Part shown: positions 36,176 through 50,700 of the stretch, in pieces
How positions within the stretch are numbered: position 1 is the first letter of the stretch
Layout of the letters: each line of letters begins with the position of its first letter
Origin: Chrysomallon squamiferum
Taxonomy: Eukaryota > Mollusca > Gastropoda > Neomphalida > Peltospiridae
Length of the DNA: 55,000 bases
NCBI GenBank assembly: GCA_012295275.1
Contig: CM022669.1
Coordinates: forward strand, 14,580,172-14,635,171
Direction of reading: 5' to 3'
Program-made: the position numbers and the translations under genes
Notes under the pieces: generated by a model
Database searches by the model: none
Seen by the model: the letters and a program-made list of their open reading frames with translations, nothing else
What the model was told of the DNA's origin: nothing

Positions 36176-36506
36176 CTTTATTATTTTCTTTATTATCTTT
36201 TTTAATCATTGTTTTCTTTCATTCGTTTTTCTTTTCTTTTCTTTTTATGTATAAGTAATACCGTTTTCTCTGTTCTGTTATGAATATATCATTACCCACA
36301 GTTTATTTTTCATTTAATAATATGACATACATTTTTTGAAGAAATGAAGAAATAATATAATTTAATTTTTTTGTTTGAGAAATTGAGTATTTCAAAATTG
36401 TTAATGGGTGCTCAGTGGTAGAAGAAGGAATTACACAGCTTGCATAACGAAAACGTTACGCTTTGAAGATTGTTTTCTGCAGACAACGGAGTAAGAGTGC
36501 ATCGAA

Positions 36507-39393
36507 ATGTCGGATTTAGAAGATGGAGAAGTCGTTGATTCAGATTGTGAAGAGACTGTTGGAAAACAGTCCTCTGTAGTATGTAAAAAAAAGAAAGAAA
36601 AAAGATTAATAATAATAAAAAAATCAAGTCGTACCGCTTGTGTTATATATTATTTGTTTTGCATTTTATCAAAAATAAATTCTGACTTTTCTAAACTAAT
36701 ATTTAGTAATAATACAAAGCACATGCAGAAATATTATTACCCCGACGTTAAAAGTGTTACTAATGTTGACATGGAAATTAGATATTTATATAATATTGTC
36801 ACATTATCTTTAAAAGCAAATATTTAACTTTTTAAGTATGTTACAAAAAGGTGCACAACTGATTTTTCTATACTATTTTAGTATTTAGCATAATGAAAAT
36901 AGTCATTAACCACTAAAGTTATATAAATTGTGCCGTTTCTTTTTCACTGGAATTCGCTGTTGAAGTCTGCTGTAATGTTATTGGTGTTTTGTTTAAATCT
37001 TTTCCTTTCATTTTCTTGACTTTAGTTTTTAACAATTTTTTTTTTTTTTTTTTTTTTTTAATTTTTTTTTTTTTTTAATATCAGGTTGATTCGAAAAATC
37101 CATTCTCAGTCACTCATGATGCTGGAGCATTTCATTCAGATCAAAAAGCAAACAGTTCTTCCACATCCTTCTTGGCAACAAAAGATTCAGTAACTTCATA
37201 TCGAACTAACAGGTCCCGGATTCCCAGTGCCTCTGACGATGATTCGTACGAGACCAGTGATGAGGATTCTGTGATTTGGAATCGGAAACGTGCAAAGTAT
37301 TTAGCCAAACATCGTCATACAGATATCCGTTGTAACTTGGTAATACCACCATTCAGGAACCCACTGACGTGTCACAACGGAAATGACAAAAACACCAAAA
37401 AGACGAACAATATCTGGAGTTCTGTGCTTGGTGAGCAGTGCTTGACTCAGGGAATGAAAAAGTTTGATGTAGAAAACAGTCTAACGAAAGACACGGGTGA
37501 TAGAAATGTAGAGAGTTACGACTACACAAAGGCAGCTCATGATACACGATGTTTCCTCAAATCAAATGAAGATGACATGGATGATGATGATGATGACGAT
37601 CCATTTGGTGGAGAAGTTGTTGACTTGGAGCCTAATGAAGGCTCAGGTGCAATTCAGAGTCGTAAAAGAAAACATGTGAAAACACGAATTGGGGAAAGGA
37701 CTTTTGATAAATCTAAGTCAAGAAAACATATCAATGCAACAAAGGATGATTCCACTGAAAAAATAGTAGCTGCCCTTGTTGAACATTTACGAGAGCCAAA
37801 AGTCCAATTATTAAGTATGTTTTCTCATAATTTAAACAGGTTTTTTTCTTCTTCTTAAAATTGCAGTTCTTTCATTTGATAAAAATCGCAATTATTGTAA
37901 TAGTTTTCGATTTTTTAGAGCATAGATACTTTACAATTACAGTATAAATTTATGCTTCTACAGCCATAAAAAAAAAAATATATATATATATTATTTTGGT
38001 AATGTTAAATATAATCTCACCGATTTTTGCCATTGGATTGATTTATCTATTTAAAAATATAGATATATAATATGTGCTGTATAAGATTAAATGGATACCC
38101 TGTTTTTACATAAAAGTGAAGACCTAAAGCACTTTATTTCCTGCATTTTCATAAACTTAAACAGTTCATTAAAAGTGTTACTAAATATTGCTACTTTCAG
38201 ATCGAGTTGTTGAGGTTCTTGGTAAAGAAAAGACTCTTCATCTTCTGTATTTGACGGAGGATATAGAGGACTGTGGTGGAATGATGACTGTGGTAAGGTT
38301 CACATAGATAATCTCTTGCCTCTAACTCAAAATAAAGTTGTCTGTTCCATTACAGGTTTTCTCTCTCATTATCTTATATGGCCCTGTAATGATGAATTAA
38401 AAACATAACGAAGTCCATTGTTAAATAAAACATCATCACATATGAAATAATTCAGAGAATTCAATAATTAAATTAAAAAAAAAAATACATTATTATTTTT
38501 TTAAATATATTTATTTATTATTATTATATAGTTGTTTTTAACTGTTTATTTTATTTATTATCATCATTGTTATAATTATTTATTATTATTATAGCATTAT
38601 TTACTGGGTTTTTTTGGTTTGCCACATCCTGTGAAACAACACATGAATCTATAATAAGGCAAATGTAAAATAAAAAAAAATAAAAATAAAAATTAATAAC
38701 ATGAGAACAATATTGTTTATAGTATTTTATAAACCACATTTGAATTCAATCTTATATCCTGATGCATTAAAGTTTACTCAGTTTTCTTTCTTTTTTTAAA
38801 TTTCTATGAATTTTTATCCATTATTATCTATCATTAATTTGTATGAATATTGGTAACACAGTTATTACAGACTATCTGTTTCATGAACCATTTCAACACT
38901 TTGAATTTATTAGCTTTTTTTATTTTTATTAATACTGGTTTTCTATTAAAGGATGGAAGTCGAAGAAGAACCAAAGGTGGTGTGTTTATTCAGCTTATAA
39001 AAAGTGATAAACACATTGAAAAGAAAGATGTAAAAGAAATCTTTGCTGAAGAAGAAAAAGAACAAAAAAAGTTGTTGAAGTATGTATATAATTATTGGTG
39101 ATAATTTTTGCAAGAGAAATTTGAGAAAGCAAGATTGATCCTAAAAAGTTCAGTAAACTTTGTTGTCAGAATTAAATTTTTTATTTTCCATTTTGTTAAT
39201 ATTAGTGTTATACAGCTATCAGTTAACAAACATATTTAATTTTTTAATTATTTAGAAATGCTTAATTATGAACAAGATCATGTTAGCTGAAAATGTTGAT
39301 GAATTATCTCCCTTGACTAGTAATCACCTTTTTTTTGCTTATACTAGGTTAATGTGGAAAAAAAAAATAACTGTCTATCTTAAATCATAGGAT

Positions 39394-39426
<33 letters not shown>

Positions 39427-39641
39427 CATAATAATAATAATAATAGCAGAGAGAGAGAGAGAGAGACAGGCATGATTTCATAAAAGTTAAAAAGAATCAG
39501 TACCGTAGTGTTAGTAATTAATTAATGACATTAAAATGATTTGAGAAATGTAGTATGGTATACTTCAGATATATTTCCAGAAATAAAAAATTCTTAAATT
39601 TACTATTAGTATTAAAGTGATTAATTCCTAATTATTTATTT

Positions 39642-39672
<31 letters not shown>

Positions 39673-40027
39673 TTTCAGAGCTCTTGCCAAAAAACGCCGA
39701 AGACAGAAAAGGAGAAATAAGACTTCATCTCACACCAACTCGATGTCTGTCGACCAAGACCAAAACGTGCAGGACAATGAAACAAGTCGCAACTCAGGAT
39801 GTGAAGACAGTGACGATGACAGCTGTGACATCGAAGAATCGTGCCCACCAAATTCAACAACCGGCAGCAACAACAGTCGCATTTCCAGAGAGAGTGGTGA
39901 CGGAGCAAGCGACACAGGTTGTGCCGATGCGTCTGTGCCAACGGTAGTGAGTGCAGTGAATGTGGAAAACTTTCCTGAAGAAGACATGTTAGACATTATG
40001 CCAGGGGACGAAGAAACTATTGAATAG
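36507..40027 (+). CDS. PHAX: Phosphorylated adapter RNA export protein (snRNA export adaptor), complete
   Basis: PHAX links capped U snRNA and the nuclear cap-binding complex to the exportin CRM1, and so carries newly made snRNA to the cytoplasm. Exons: 36507-36578, 37085-37814, 38201-38292, 38952-39079 and 39679-40027, all with GT-AG junctions and matching phases. They total 456 residues, against 394 in human. The acidic start MSDLEDGEVVDSD matches the family N-terminus. NNIWSSVLGEQ (N132 onwards) matches the conserved KINNIW block. An aspartate run lies at about 188-195, and basic blocks RKRKHVKTRIGER follow. The RNA-binding domain spans about 247-334 (IVAALVEHLREPK, GSRRRTKGGVF). The C-terminus is a basic patch (KKRRRQKRR) and a long Ser/Asp-rich tail, longer than in vertebrates. 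The start codon is the only ATG in exon 1 that gives the acidic N-terminus. Confidence 0.96.
36579..37084 (+). other. PHAX intron 1
   Basis: Donor gtatgt, acceptor atatcag. It ends with two long T tracts (37029-37075) that make a strong polypyrimidine region. Confidence 0.8.
37815..38200 (+). other. PHAX intron 2
   Basis: Donor gtatgt, acceptor actttcag. It holds a short (AT)n at 37979-37990 and nothing else recognisable. Confidence 0.7.
38293..38951 (+). other. PHAX intron 3
   Basis: Donor gtaagg, acceptor attaaag. Plain AT-rich sequence with short TTA runs near 38516-38594; no feature stands out. Confidence 0.6.
39080..39678 (+). other. PHAX intron 4
   Basis: Donor gtatgt, acceptor aatttcag. 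Contains (AAT)n at 39393-39447 followed by a short (GA)n at 39450-39466, and poly(A) just before the acceptor at 39649-39672. Confidence 0.7.
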
Positions 40028-40560
40028 CACCCTAGCTACGTGGACTAAACTACTCAAGAAGTGCTCATAACAGAGAAATAAATTAACGTATTGTTTTTGT
40101 GTGAAAAGGTTTCGTTTTGTGTAACTTCTTTTTTGTTTTTTTTTAAATGAGAAATATGTTGATGATTGATTGTCAGTATGATTAATATTGTTGTTGTTGT
40201 TATTATAGCATAACGCGCCATTTTGAATCGAAAATTTCTTTGGGGGTAATTTTGATTCTGCTGTGTATACAAAGATTAAAAGTTTGTTTGGTGTATTCAG
40301 ATGTTTGCGTATTAGCTACAAAAAAAAAAATGATATTTCATTTATTGTGATTTTGTTTTTAATTTATTATTTTTTTTTAAATGTTATTTGATAAAAGGAT
40401 TAAAAATTTATGTTTTTTGTCAAAAATGAACATTTCTAATATTGATTTTTTTTTATATTTTGTAATTATTTTTTTTTCTTTTCTTTTTTAAATTTTGTTT
40501 GTAATGTTCATCTGTAATATGTGTGTTCATATTACTGGTACTAATAAAATTTCAGAAGTG
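40028..40560 (+). other. PHAX 3' UTR with candidate poly(A) signals
   Basis: AATAAA occurs at 40077-40082, only 50 bases after the stop, and again at 40543-40548. The second is followed by T- and GT-rich sequence (TTGTTTTTGTTTTTTT) of the kind found downstream of cleavage sites. Short and long 3' ends are both possible; which is used cannot be told from the sequence. Confidence 0.5.
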
Positions 40561-40666
40561 ATGTTGTTTTTGTTTTTTTCAGTAATAACTGCAGTGAGGA
40601 GTATATGTTTGTATAAATTAACCACAAAATAGATATTTTGAAATATAAAATATTAAAATAATAATA

Positions 40667-40699
<33 letters not shown>

Positions 40700-41943
40700 A
40701 GTGCTTCGATTTGCTATCAACTGAAGATTTCCTTTTAATTCTTTCTACGAATACAACAGTGATATGATTCTATTGCATCGTTCTAAATATTTTACACGTA
40801 TTTTTCATTTCAAAACATTAACGTTTTCTTTGATGTTCACGTTAACAAAGATATAATAGATAACATTAATGCACTCTCTTTTGTGTAACCAATGCATATA
40901 GACACTGTAAAGTTATTAATTAACGGGAAAAATAAAACATTTTTGAAAGTGATGCAAAACAGAATAGAGATACCATATAACAGATGGCTTAGATAAAAAA
41001 AAAAAAATATTTATATATATATATATATATAAATATATGCAGTGGGTTCCATGGGAACTGGAATCGATAATGTATATCTGCCTGGGTTTGATTATAATTA
41101 ACACATGGAAATTATTCGTATATTCAGCTTCAAGTCGCATCTGTAGGGATTTGCAAATTTCACCATTCTTCTTTCACTGAGATGAAATCCATTTCACCTG
41201 GGACACTGCAAAAACGACCTTCATTTAGAGAAAGGAAACCACTTTTAGCGTCATGTATTTTTGAAACAGTTTCTCTTGTTCTTCACCTCAAACCCTGCTA
41301 AATGATCATTTATTCAAAAGCTCTTAAAACCTGATTGATTTGTTCACCTGTCATTGCTTCATCCAGGTGAATATCGATTTACGAGACTTCAGCCTGAGAA
41401 AAGTCACCGTTAGCTTTTTGCCTAATCTCTCCGTGAGATACCCAGACACTGTTTAGGCTATGTAATGATGTAAACAACTGATTTGCATGGACTGTTTCGG
41501 GTGTGTCGCTGTCAGTCAGCGCTGATAAACTAACTTAACGTGACAGATAAATACTTTTCTTAGAAATTCGTACAGGTGAAATAACTCGAGGGGCGTTGCA
41601 ACTATGTTATTACGTACGTTTTGTCAAGTCTTGAAGTGAATAAATGAAGAAAATGACAGCCAAAAATAGGTAAGTTTTTCTATTAATTTTTGTATATTAG
41701 TAAAGTAATGAGAAAAAATAATGTACATCGATCAGATTTAAAATATTTATCGTTACTATTATTAGTGTCACCATGACATAGATTTTAATAATAGTTACTA
41801 GTAACTATAGTACGTATTAGTTTTTAAAATTTATTTATTTTCTGTTTATTCTATTCTTTTGTTGTTTAATTTTTTATTTTGTCTTTTTATTTGTTTGTTT
41901 CTTATTTATTTTATTATTTACCTATCTCGGCCTACCTTCCTCC

Positions 41944-41946
<3 letters not shown>
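40561..41946. other. Intergenic DNA with a candidate 5' exon edge
   Basis: Poly(A) at 40670-40697 and a short (AT)n at about 41012-41036. Bases about 41150-41640 are more complex and less AT-rich than the surroundings. An ATG at 41644 runs eight codons into a consensus donor (AG then GTAAGT at 41670), which could be the end of a first exon. No downstream partner was found, so no gene is called. Confidence 0.3.

Positions 41947-42013
<67 letters not shown>
41947..42013. repeat. (TC)n microsatellite
   Basis: Perfect TC run of about 66 bp. Confidence 0.95.
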
Positions 42014-42016
<3 letters not shown>

Positions 42017-43423
42017 CACTTCACTTCAATCTAGAGTCCATTTATTTGACGTACAAACCATATATTACATTCAAACATAAATAACAACTCAACGACAATT
42101 TATATAGTTGCTTACTAACCACACACAAATACACACACACACATACACACATGAAGGATGTAAACAAAACATTTTTAACCGCTGAAAATATATAAAAAAA
42201 GGCGAGGCTACATGGACTCTGATTATTCGATTTTTGTCCTGACGGTAAAGTATAAGTACTGATAAAACACAGATTCGTGACAAAGTATTAACTTTCAGCT
42301 GCTTTATATCAGTGACGATATACAATAACGAACGATACAAGCTGCCTGACAGTTCATCAGCTTCAACAGAATTATTAATACATCGTCTGCAATTTGCGGT
42401 GCGATCACGTGTACTTGCTTTTAGCGGTAAAATTGTAGCGCGTGCCGATTATTTTATTTATAGAAGTTTTTTTTTTTTTTTAAATTTTATTGAGTACTAC
42501 TGTACTTGAATGAGAAAACAATAAAAATAAAAAATAAAAAGATAAATAAAGCAACCCGGAACACACGCAATATTAGAATATGTTATTGTATTTTATACAA
42601 CTATTCCGTTTTGATGAAGTCATAAAAAGGCAGATTAATGAAAAGTTACATTAATAATAAATAAAAGGGCAAAAAAAAAGATGAAGAATGAATGAAAGAA
42701 TGAAATAAATTTATCATTTTCGATCTGTGTCTATCTATCTGTCCGACTGTCTGTCTGTCTGTCCGACATTCACACATACACACATGCAGAGTGGCAATGT
42801 CGAGCAAGGGCATAACTACAGCTTCAGAAAGTAGGGTGGTATCATTTGGTGTTCAATTTTCAGTACGAATTCGATTTAACAGTAAAGAAAAGAATCGTTG
42901 AAAAAAAAAAAAAAAAAAAAAAAAATCAAAATAAAGAAAGAAAGAAAGAAAAAGAAATAAACAAAATAATAATAAATAATAAATACAAAAATAATAATAA
43001 TAGACTCACATTTCATTCTTGGATTTCTTCTTATATGCAAGGCCGCTTTAAAACATGAAAATAAAAACCAAATAGCTTCGTTATTCTTACGTAATGTCGT
43101 TGATAAAATACGTCTTTATGATACAGACTGTATTACATCAGTTTCCTTGTCTCGCGCTGCGGAAAGGTAGACAGACCCCTGATGCTTTCAAGAGAAGATA
43201 ATATCAGGTGTTATCAAAATAAAATTTTAATATGCTGTCATTATAAATAAAAATAAAAAACACCGGAGGACAAAAAAGGGGTTTCGCCTATGCACTGGCT
43301 TAGTTCTGTGCTATGATTATATATATCTCTATGGTCTGTACTGATTTCTCTTTATAATAAACTATACAAGATTTCTTATTAACTGATCAAAGTAGTAATT
43401 ACGGTTGCATTAGTTATATGTTT

Positions 43424-43424
<1 letters not shown>
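42014..43424. other. Intergenic DNA, no gene seen
   Basis: Mixed AT-rich sequence with CTAT/CTGT repeats at 42728-42765, poly(A) at 42901-42925 and GAAA repeats at 42934-42960. No coding frame is convincing. Confidence 0.5.

Positions 43425-43517
<93 letters not shown>
43425..43517. repeat. Compound (TC)n(AC)n microsatellite
   Basis: TC run to 43478 passing directly into an AC run to 43517. Confidence 0.95.
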
Positions 43518-43518
<1 letters not shown>

Positions 43519-44117
43519 GTGAACAAATAAAAAGAAAAAAATTCAGCCATGGTTTTATGAACTGATGTTAATGAAAAATAACTTTTTATTGATTTTTATC
43601 CCAACATTGAAACATATCTGATTGTCTCCGACGCCTGCATGCAACATATGTTTGAAAATATACTGGTGATTAAACCATCTGTTTTCGATGACAAGTCTAG
43701 ATTGGTTCCCCGCATTCGCTCCACTGAGTACGAGTAGCGAGTACGCGTGACTAGACTGGTATGTAGGTGCAAATACCAAAAACAAACAGCGCCATTTTTA
43801 TACCGAGGTGAGGCAACTCCAAGCAACAGTAGATCCTAAACAAGTATTCGGGTTTCGAACAAATTCTTGTTTTTATGAGTTTTTTGTTTTTTGTTGTTTT
43901 TTTGTTTTTTCCAAAGAAAGTCTGGATAATGTCCTAGACATATTATTATTCAACGATATAATTTTTAAAGTCAACATGTGCATATAAAACAATTTAAGCT
44001 ACCTAAACGATGATTATTGTCTATAATGATGATGATAATCATCATAAAATGAGAGAGAAAGATATAACATAGATAGATAGATCGAGATATAACTATATAG
44101 ACAGAGAGATACCTAGC

Positions 44118-44118
<1 letters not shown>
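43518..44118. other. Intergenic DNA, unexplained complex block
   Basis: Bases about 43600-43860 are complex and not AT-rich, and stay open in two minus-strand frames for up to 76 codons (for example SPRYKNGAVCFWYL). No start, splice context or domain supports a gene. An old transposon fragment is one possibility. Confidence 0.3.

Positions 44119-44203
<85 letters not shown>
44119..44203. repeat. (AG)n microsatellite
   Basis: Perfect AG run of about 84 bp. Confidence 0.95.
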
Positions 44204-44204
<1 letters not shown>

Positions 44205-44558
44205 GCTGAAAGTTAACTGTAATCGAAAATGTTTGATCATTCTGCTTCTGCATCGACCGTAACTGATCTCAACGTAACCAAATTAATCTTCCTTTCATGA
44301 TTCAAATAAAACCATAAAATGATTCTTTTTTTTTTTTCTTTTTTTAAACTCTGTAACAGCGGGCGTTTGATCTCACGCATTCATCTAGCCCCCCATAATT
44401 ACGAATGTTGTTTACACCGTTTCCACGTTACAGCATTTGTACCTTATTATTATTATTATTATTATCATCATCATCATCATCATTATAAAACCGAATAATG
44501 ATCATGTTATAATAAACAAATAAAATGAAATAAAATATGACTTAAAATAAAAAGACGT

Positions 44559-46543
<1,985 letters not shown>

Positions 46544-46900
46544 AAGAATTATCGAATTATTCTTTGTACATTCCTTCCAATAAGTATGGTTAAGCTGTGT
46601 AAACATGATGTAATTTTAAACACCATTTATGATGGACTGTATTTACTTTATTGATCTGTTTGACAGAACGTTGTATACACCTGTATCTAAAATAAGCTAT
46701 GAAACAAACGCATGTTTACTTAGCTATATTAAGAATTATCGAATTTTTCTTTTTTGACCATTACTTCCAATAATTATGATTAAATTGTGTAGATGTGCTT
46801 TAATTTTGTACACTATTTATGAAGGACAATATTTACTTTATTGATGTTTGATAAGAATGCGGTGTAAGCGTACTATAATACGTAAGCTATAATAAATAAT
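46544..46900. repeat. Tandem duplication with 187-bp period
   Basis: Two diverged head-to-tail copies begin at 46544 and 46731, both opening AAGAATTATCGAATT. They share blocks such as TTCCAATAA-TATG-TTAA, a form of CAC-ATTTATGA-GGAC, and ATTTACTTTATTGAT. Each ends in a form of AAGCTAT. No open frame is shared, so this is a non-coding segmental duplication. Confidence 0.8.
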
Positions 46901-47005
46901 AAAAATAAGATATAATATTCATAGGTATTGCATATAAATACACACATACAAACAGAAATAAGGAAATTTATTTTAGATTAAACAGAAAAGAAAAGAAAAA
47001 GATTA

Positions 47006-47275
<270 letters not shown>

Positions 47276-49089
47276 TCTAAACTGACACCTTTATGAAAAC
47301 ATGTATCATTTCAAAAACGTGTGCATATTTTATCATTATATAATATCAGACAACGATTTAGCCATTCCAGTTTAATTGCTGTTGAGTTGCTTAGGAACCA
47401 CCGAAATAAATCATTTCCAGCCTCATGTTGGTCGCATTGATTTGTAATTAAGCCGATATTTTCCTTGGTCGAGCATATAAAAGTGTTATTTGATTTCTTG
47501 TATGATTGATACGATCATAAACCTTAATCTCACGCCGTTTTATGAACATTCAGACAAATCGCCCGATGAAAACGTGTTTCGACAGTTGTCTGCGACATAA
47601 ACACAAATACGTAAAATGAAAACGAAAGTCCGGCCTTAAATTGCTTGTCCTATTTTACGTGCATTACGTCATCATACGTCACTAACTGCAGGTGGAATGT
47701 AAGGGTTCCAATTTAATTTTTTTTTTTTTTTAATCTTACTGTTTTAAACACACACACACGCACATACGCACACATGTATAGGCATCAAGGCCCATAGGAT
47801 CTAATCTTTTTTTGGATCAGTTATATCCTGTTCCAGTCAGTGCTCCGTAACTGTTAATATCCACAGAAATAATGTATACGATTTCATTTGTGTGAGAAGG
47901 TTTATATTATTATTATTATTTTTAATGGTAATCTTTTATTATTATTATATATATATTTTTTTTTATGGTATGTATAAAAAAAATAAAAATAAAACAATTA
48001 TGACTACTATTGCTTCATAATAAGCTTGTGTCGTTTATTGGTTAGTTCTGACTTCAATTTTTAAGTGCTCATTTCGTTTCGTGTATAAAAGTTCTTCTGT
48101 TCGGTACATGCATTTAAATAGAGAGCTTTTTTGTTATCACCTTAAGATGTCTACAAATTCAAAAAAAAAAAAAAAAAGAATAGAAAGAAAATAAAAAAAT
48201 GAAGACGATATCTAACTATTGTGTAATGATGTTGTAGAATTTCAAAGCAGATAAACGGCAGTTTTAAGACAAACAGTTAAACCTTAGATTGTATCGGACC
48301 TCTGCTCAGTGGTTTCGATTTTTGACGATAATAAATTGGCGAACATGGCATTGGTTCTGAGGCAAATGTTTGATTTTTCTCTGGAACAGTGGGCGTAGTA
48401 CACATTTCAGATCTAGCGATAGGCAGCCGCTAACAGTGGTGAATGTGTCTTACACCAGTGCAGTGCTATGTCAACATATGTCTTATTATGCACATTTGTT
48501 TTCCTGTGCAGTGGTTTAGTGGTATAGATGTTAATTCGTACAAATATAGAAAGTAAAAAAAAAAATAATAATAACAAAATAACAACAAAAAAACAACAAC
48601 AAAAACAACAACAAAAAACATATACATAAATAATTCACATTAAAATAAAACTTCAGTATTATCATTTTAAAACGTAAGTCATTTTAACGACTTCGGTCTT
48701 TTTGTCCGTTAAATGGAGGGTCTACTGTATTTCAGTAACGAAATCCTACAGTCACAGTCTTGAATTTCAAGTTAATTTTAATAAACTCAAAGACTGCAGA
48801 GTAAATATAGCAGAATTTTAAAACAAAATTAAACAATATTTCATTCCAGGTACTTCTAAAGACACGCGAAACAAGCGATTTTATGTACCATTTGTTAGAA
48901 TCAATAACAATTTGTTTCCCACAATTTGCTTTTAACGTCTGGACTTTTTCCATTTAACATTAATATTTGTAAATGGTTTCAGGTTGTGTTACAATAAAAA
49001 CATATTAATTCTGCATCATTCTTTATTAATATTGGCGGCTTTTTGCATTAAAGAGAAATCATTTTGATTAATTCTTGAAAGGTTAGGCT

Positions 49090-49121
<32 letters not shown>

Positions 49122-49440
49122 CTTCACTTTTCCATGCATCATTGTTTTGTAATTTGCTTTAAGACTGATTGATAATTTACTTCTTTTTTATTCTTTTTTT
49201 TGCGTTTTATTTGTGTGGTTTTTGGGTGGTTTTTTTTTCAATTGAAGTATGTTCTATTGCTGTTGTTGTCATCGGTTTTTTCTTTTTATTATTATTGATG
49301 TAGTGAATGCTTTCGTTTTTCAATTTCTTTATTCAGTGTTTACAACTTTTTTTTGTTATAATGAACTAATTATTACAGGATATTATAACTCAGACATTTT
49401 ATTCTGGTATTTTAGATAATAACAACAAAATATGGTCAAA
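47276..49440. other. Intergenic DNA with paired ATF/CRE-like sites
   Basis: Bases 47380-47700 are comparatively complex and contain two TACGTCA sites 11 bp apart (47665-47681). Poly(T) lies at 47719-47732, CAA-rich repeats at 48560-48620 and (AT)n at 49091-49111. A stretch near 48511 resembles a tRNA A box but has no B box. No gene was recognised. Confidence 0.4.
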
Positions 49441-49470
49441 AATACAAAATGAAATCATAGTTTATTATTA

Positions 49471-49501
<31 letters not shown>

Positions 49502-49731
49502 TTTATTTTTTTTTTATTTTTTTTTTTTTTTTTGTATTTTAAAACTTTTAAAATAATACTGATAATAACAATATATTAGTATTTTTTTTTTTTTATTATT
49601 ATTATTATTACTATTACTATTATTATTGTTATTATTATTTTGTATTTTTGTTGTTGTTGTTGTTCTTCTTCTTCTCTTTTTCTTCTTCTTATTATTAGCA
49701 GTAGCAGTAGCAGTAGTAGTAGTAGTTGTAT

Positions 49732-49785
<54 letters not shown>

Positions 49786-49790
49786 CAGTA
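49441..49790. repeat. TTA, TTAT and TAG repeat block
   Basis: TTA and TTTA runs with long T tracts (49461-49534), then TTA/TTG/TTC repeats, then (TAG)n at about 49697-49786. Confidence 0.9.
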
Positions 49791-50199
49791 AAAGTACTAA
49801 TTTTATAATATCCTAATTCATTATGGTTGTCGTTGTAAATAAAATAAATGTATTATATTATGCAGTCAGCTCAAAGGATAATGATACATGATATCTGAGT
49901 GAACGAACCCTAACCGTAATGAAACTGAAATCAAGGTGAGGATGTTGTCAGCTAAATCTGCCATCAGTTAGTCCATTAACCCCGTGATAAGCCTTTACCT
50001 TAATGTTTGTTTATGTTGCATGCACGAAGCTGGTAAATTCCTAATTTGACGTCGACTTTGTTAAGTCACCCTGTTGCGTGTTAACACAGCATGTAACTCA
50101 TTTTCAATAGCTTGTAATTTCCCACTTTTATACTGATTTAGTTAATGATTTATAGAACATGTAACACGTAGTTACTAACTCGACACTGACTTAGATAAT

Positions 50200-50700
50200 T
50201 ACCCTTACTGCATGTTTAGATAACATCTACTAACTAAGGGCTTGACACTGACTTTGTGTTTTACCTTACTGCCTGTTTAGATAAAATATATCCAGGGTTT
50301 GGCATTAATTTGTTAATTACCTACTGCATGTTTAGATAAAATATATCTAGAGTTTGGCATTGATTTGTTAATTACCTTACTACATGTTTAGATAACATAT
50401 ATCTAGAGTTTGGCATTGATTTTTAATTACCTTACTACATGTTTAGATAACAAATACCTAGGGTTTGGGATTGATTTATTAATTACCCTTCTACATGTTT
50501 AGACAACATAAACTAAGGATTTCACACTGACTTTGTTAGTTTTTCCATTGTATGTTTAGATAAAACATACTAACTTTGTTAGCTACCCATTTTCGTGTTT
50601 AGATAATATATAATGATTGTCTGAGACTAATTTAGCATGTGTCGTATGCTCATTAGTTTCGTTTGACCTTTGTTAAACTACTGCATGTTTAGATAGATTT
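50200..50700. repeat. Degenerate minisatellite, 55-61 bp period
   Basis: Units carry a CATGTTTAGATAA core (starts near 50210, 50271, 50326, 50382, 50437, 50493 and 50552), followed by a form of ATATATCTAGAGTTTGGCAT and a form of TGATTTGTTAATTACCTTACT. Spacing is 55-61 bp. Older, more diverged copies seem to extend left to about 50000 and right to 50700. No coding frame runs through it. Confidence 0.85.

Larger units (their letters stand above)
35232..36506. promoter_or_regulatory. Shared divergent promoter region of INTS3 and PHAX
   Basis: 1275 bp separate the two start codons, which face away from each other. The interval holds a perfect (GA)n tract (35981-36038) and an (ATT)n tract (36105-36175). 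Close to PHAX, an inverted repeat GCATAACG-AAAA-CGTTACGC at about 36442-36461 (7 of 8 positions pair) lies 45 bp before the start codon. No TATA box is obvious on either side. Shared control is inferred from the geometry and from the linked functions; the 5' UTR lengths are unknown. Confidence 0.55.

Noticed and set aside
36408-36440. Second tRNA-like stretch (TGCTCAGTGGTAG) before PHAX
   Set aside because: No B box or cloverleaf follows.
41644-41669. Candidate first coding exon (MKKMTAKN) with a GTAAGT donor
   Set aside because: Good donor but too short to judge, and no downstream exon on this strand could be joined to it. It could be a 5' exon of the mutase, but nothing shows it.
43555-43826. 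Two overlapping minus-strand frames of 76 codons
   Set aside because: Sequence is complex, but two frames are open at once and neither shows a domain; probably an old repeat or chance.
48505-48545. tRNA-like A box (TGGTTTAGTGG)
   Set aside because: No B box, no cloverleaf and no discriminator or anticodon arm could be drawn. A tRNA-derived SINE remnant is possible but unsupported.
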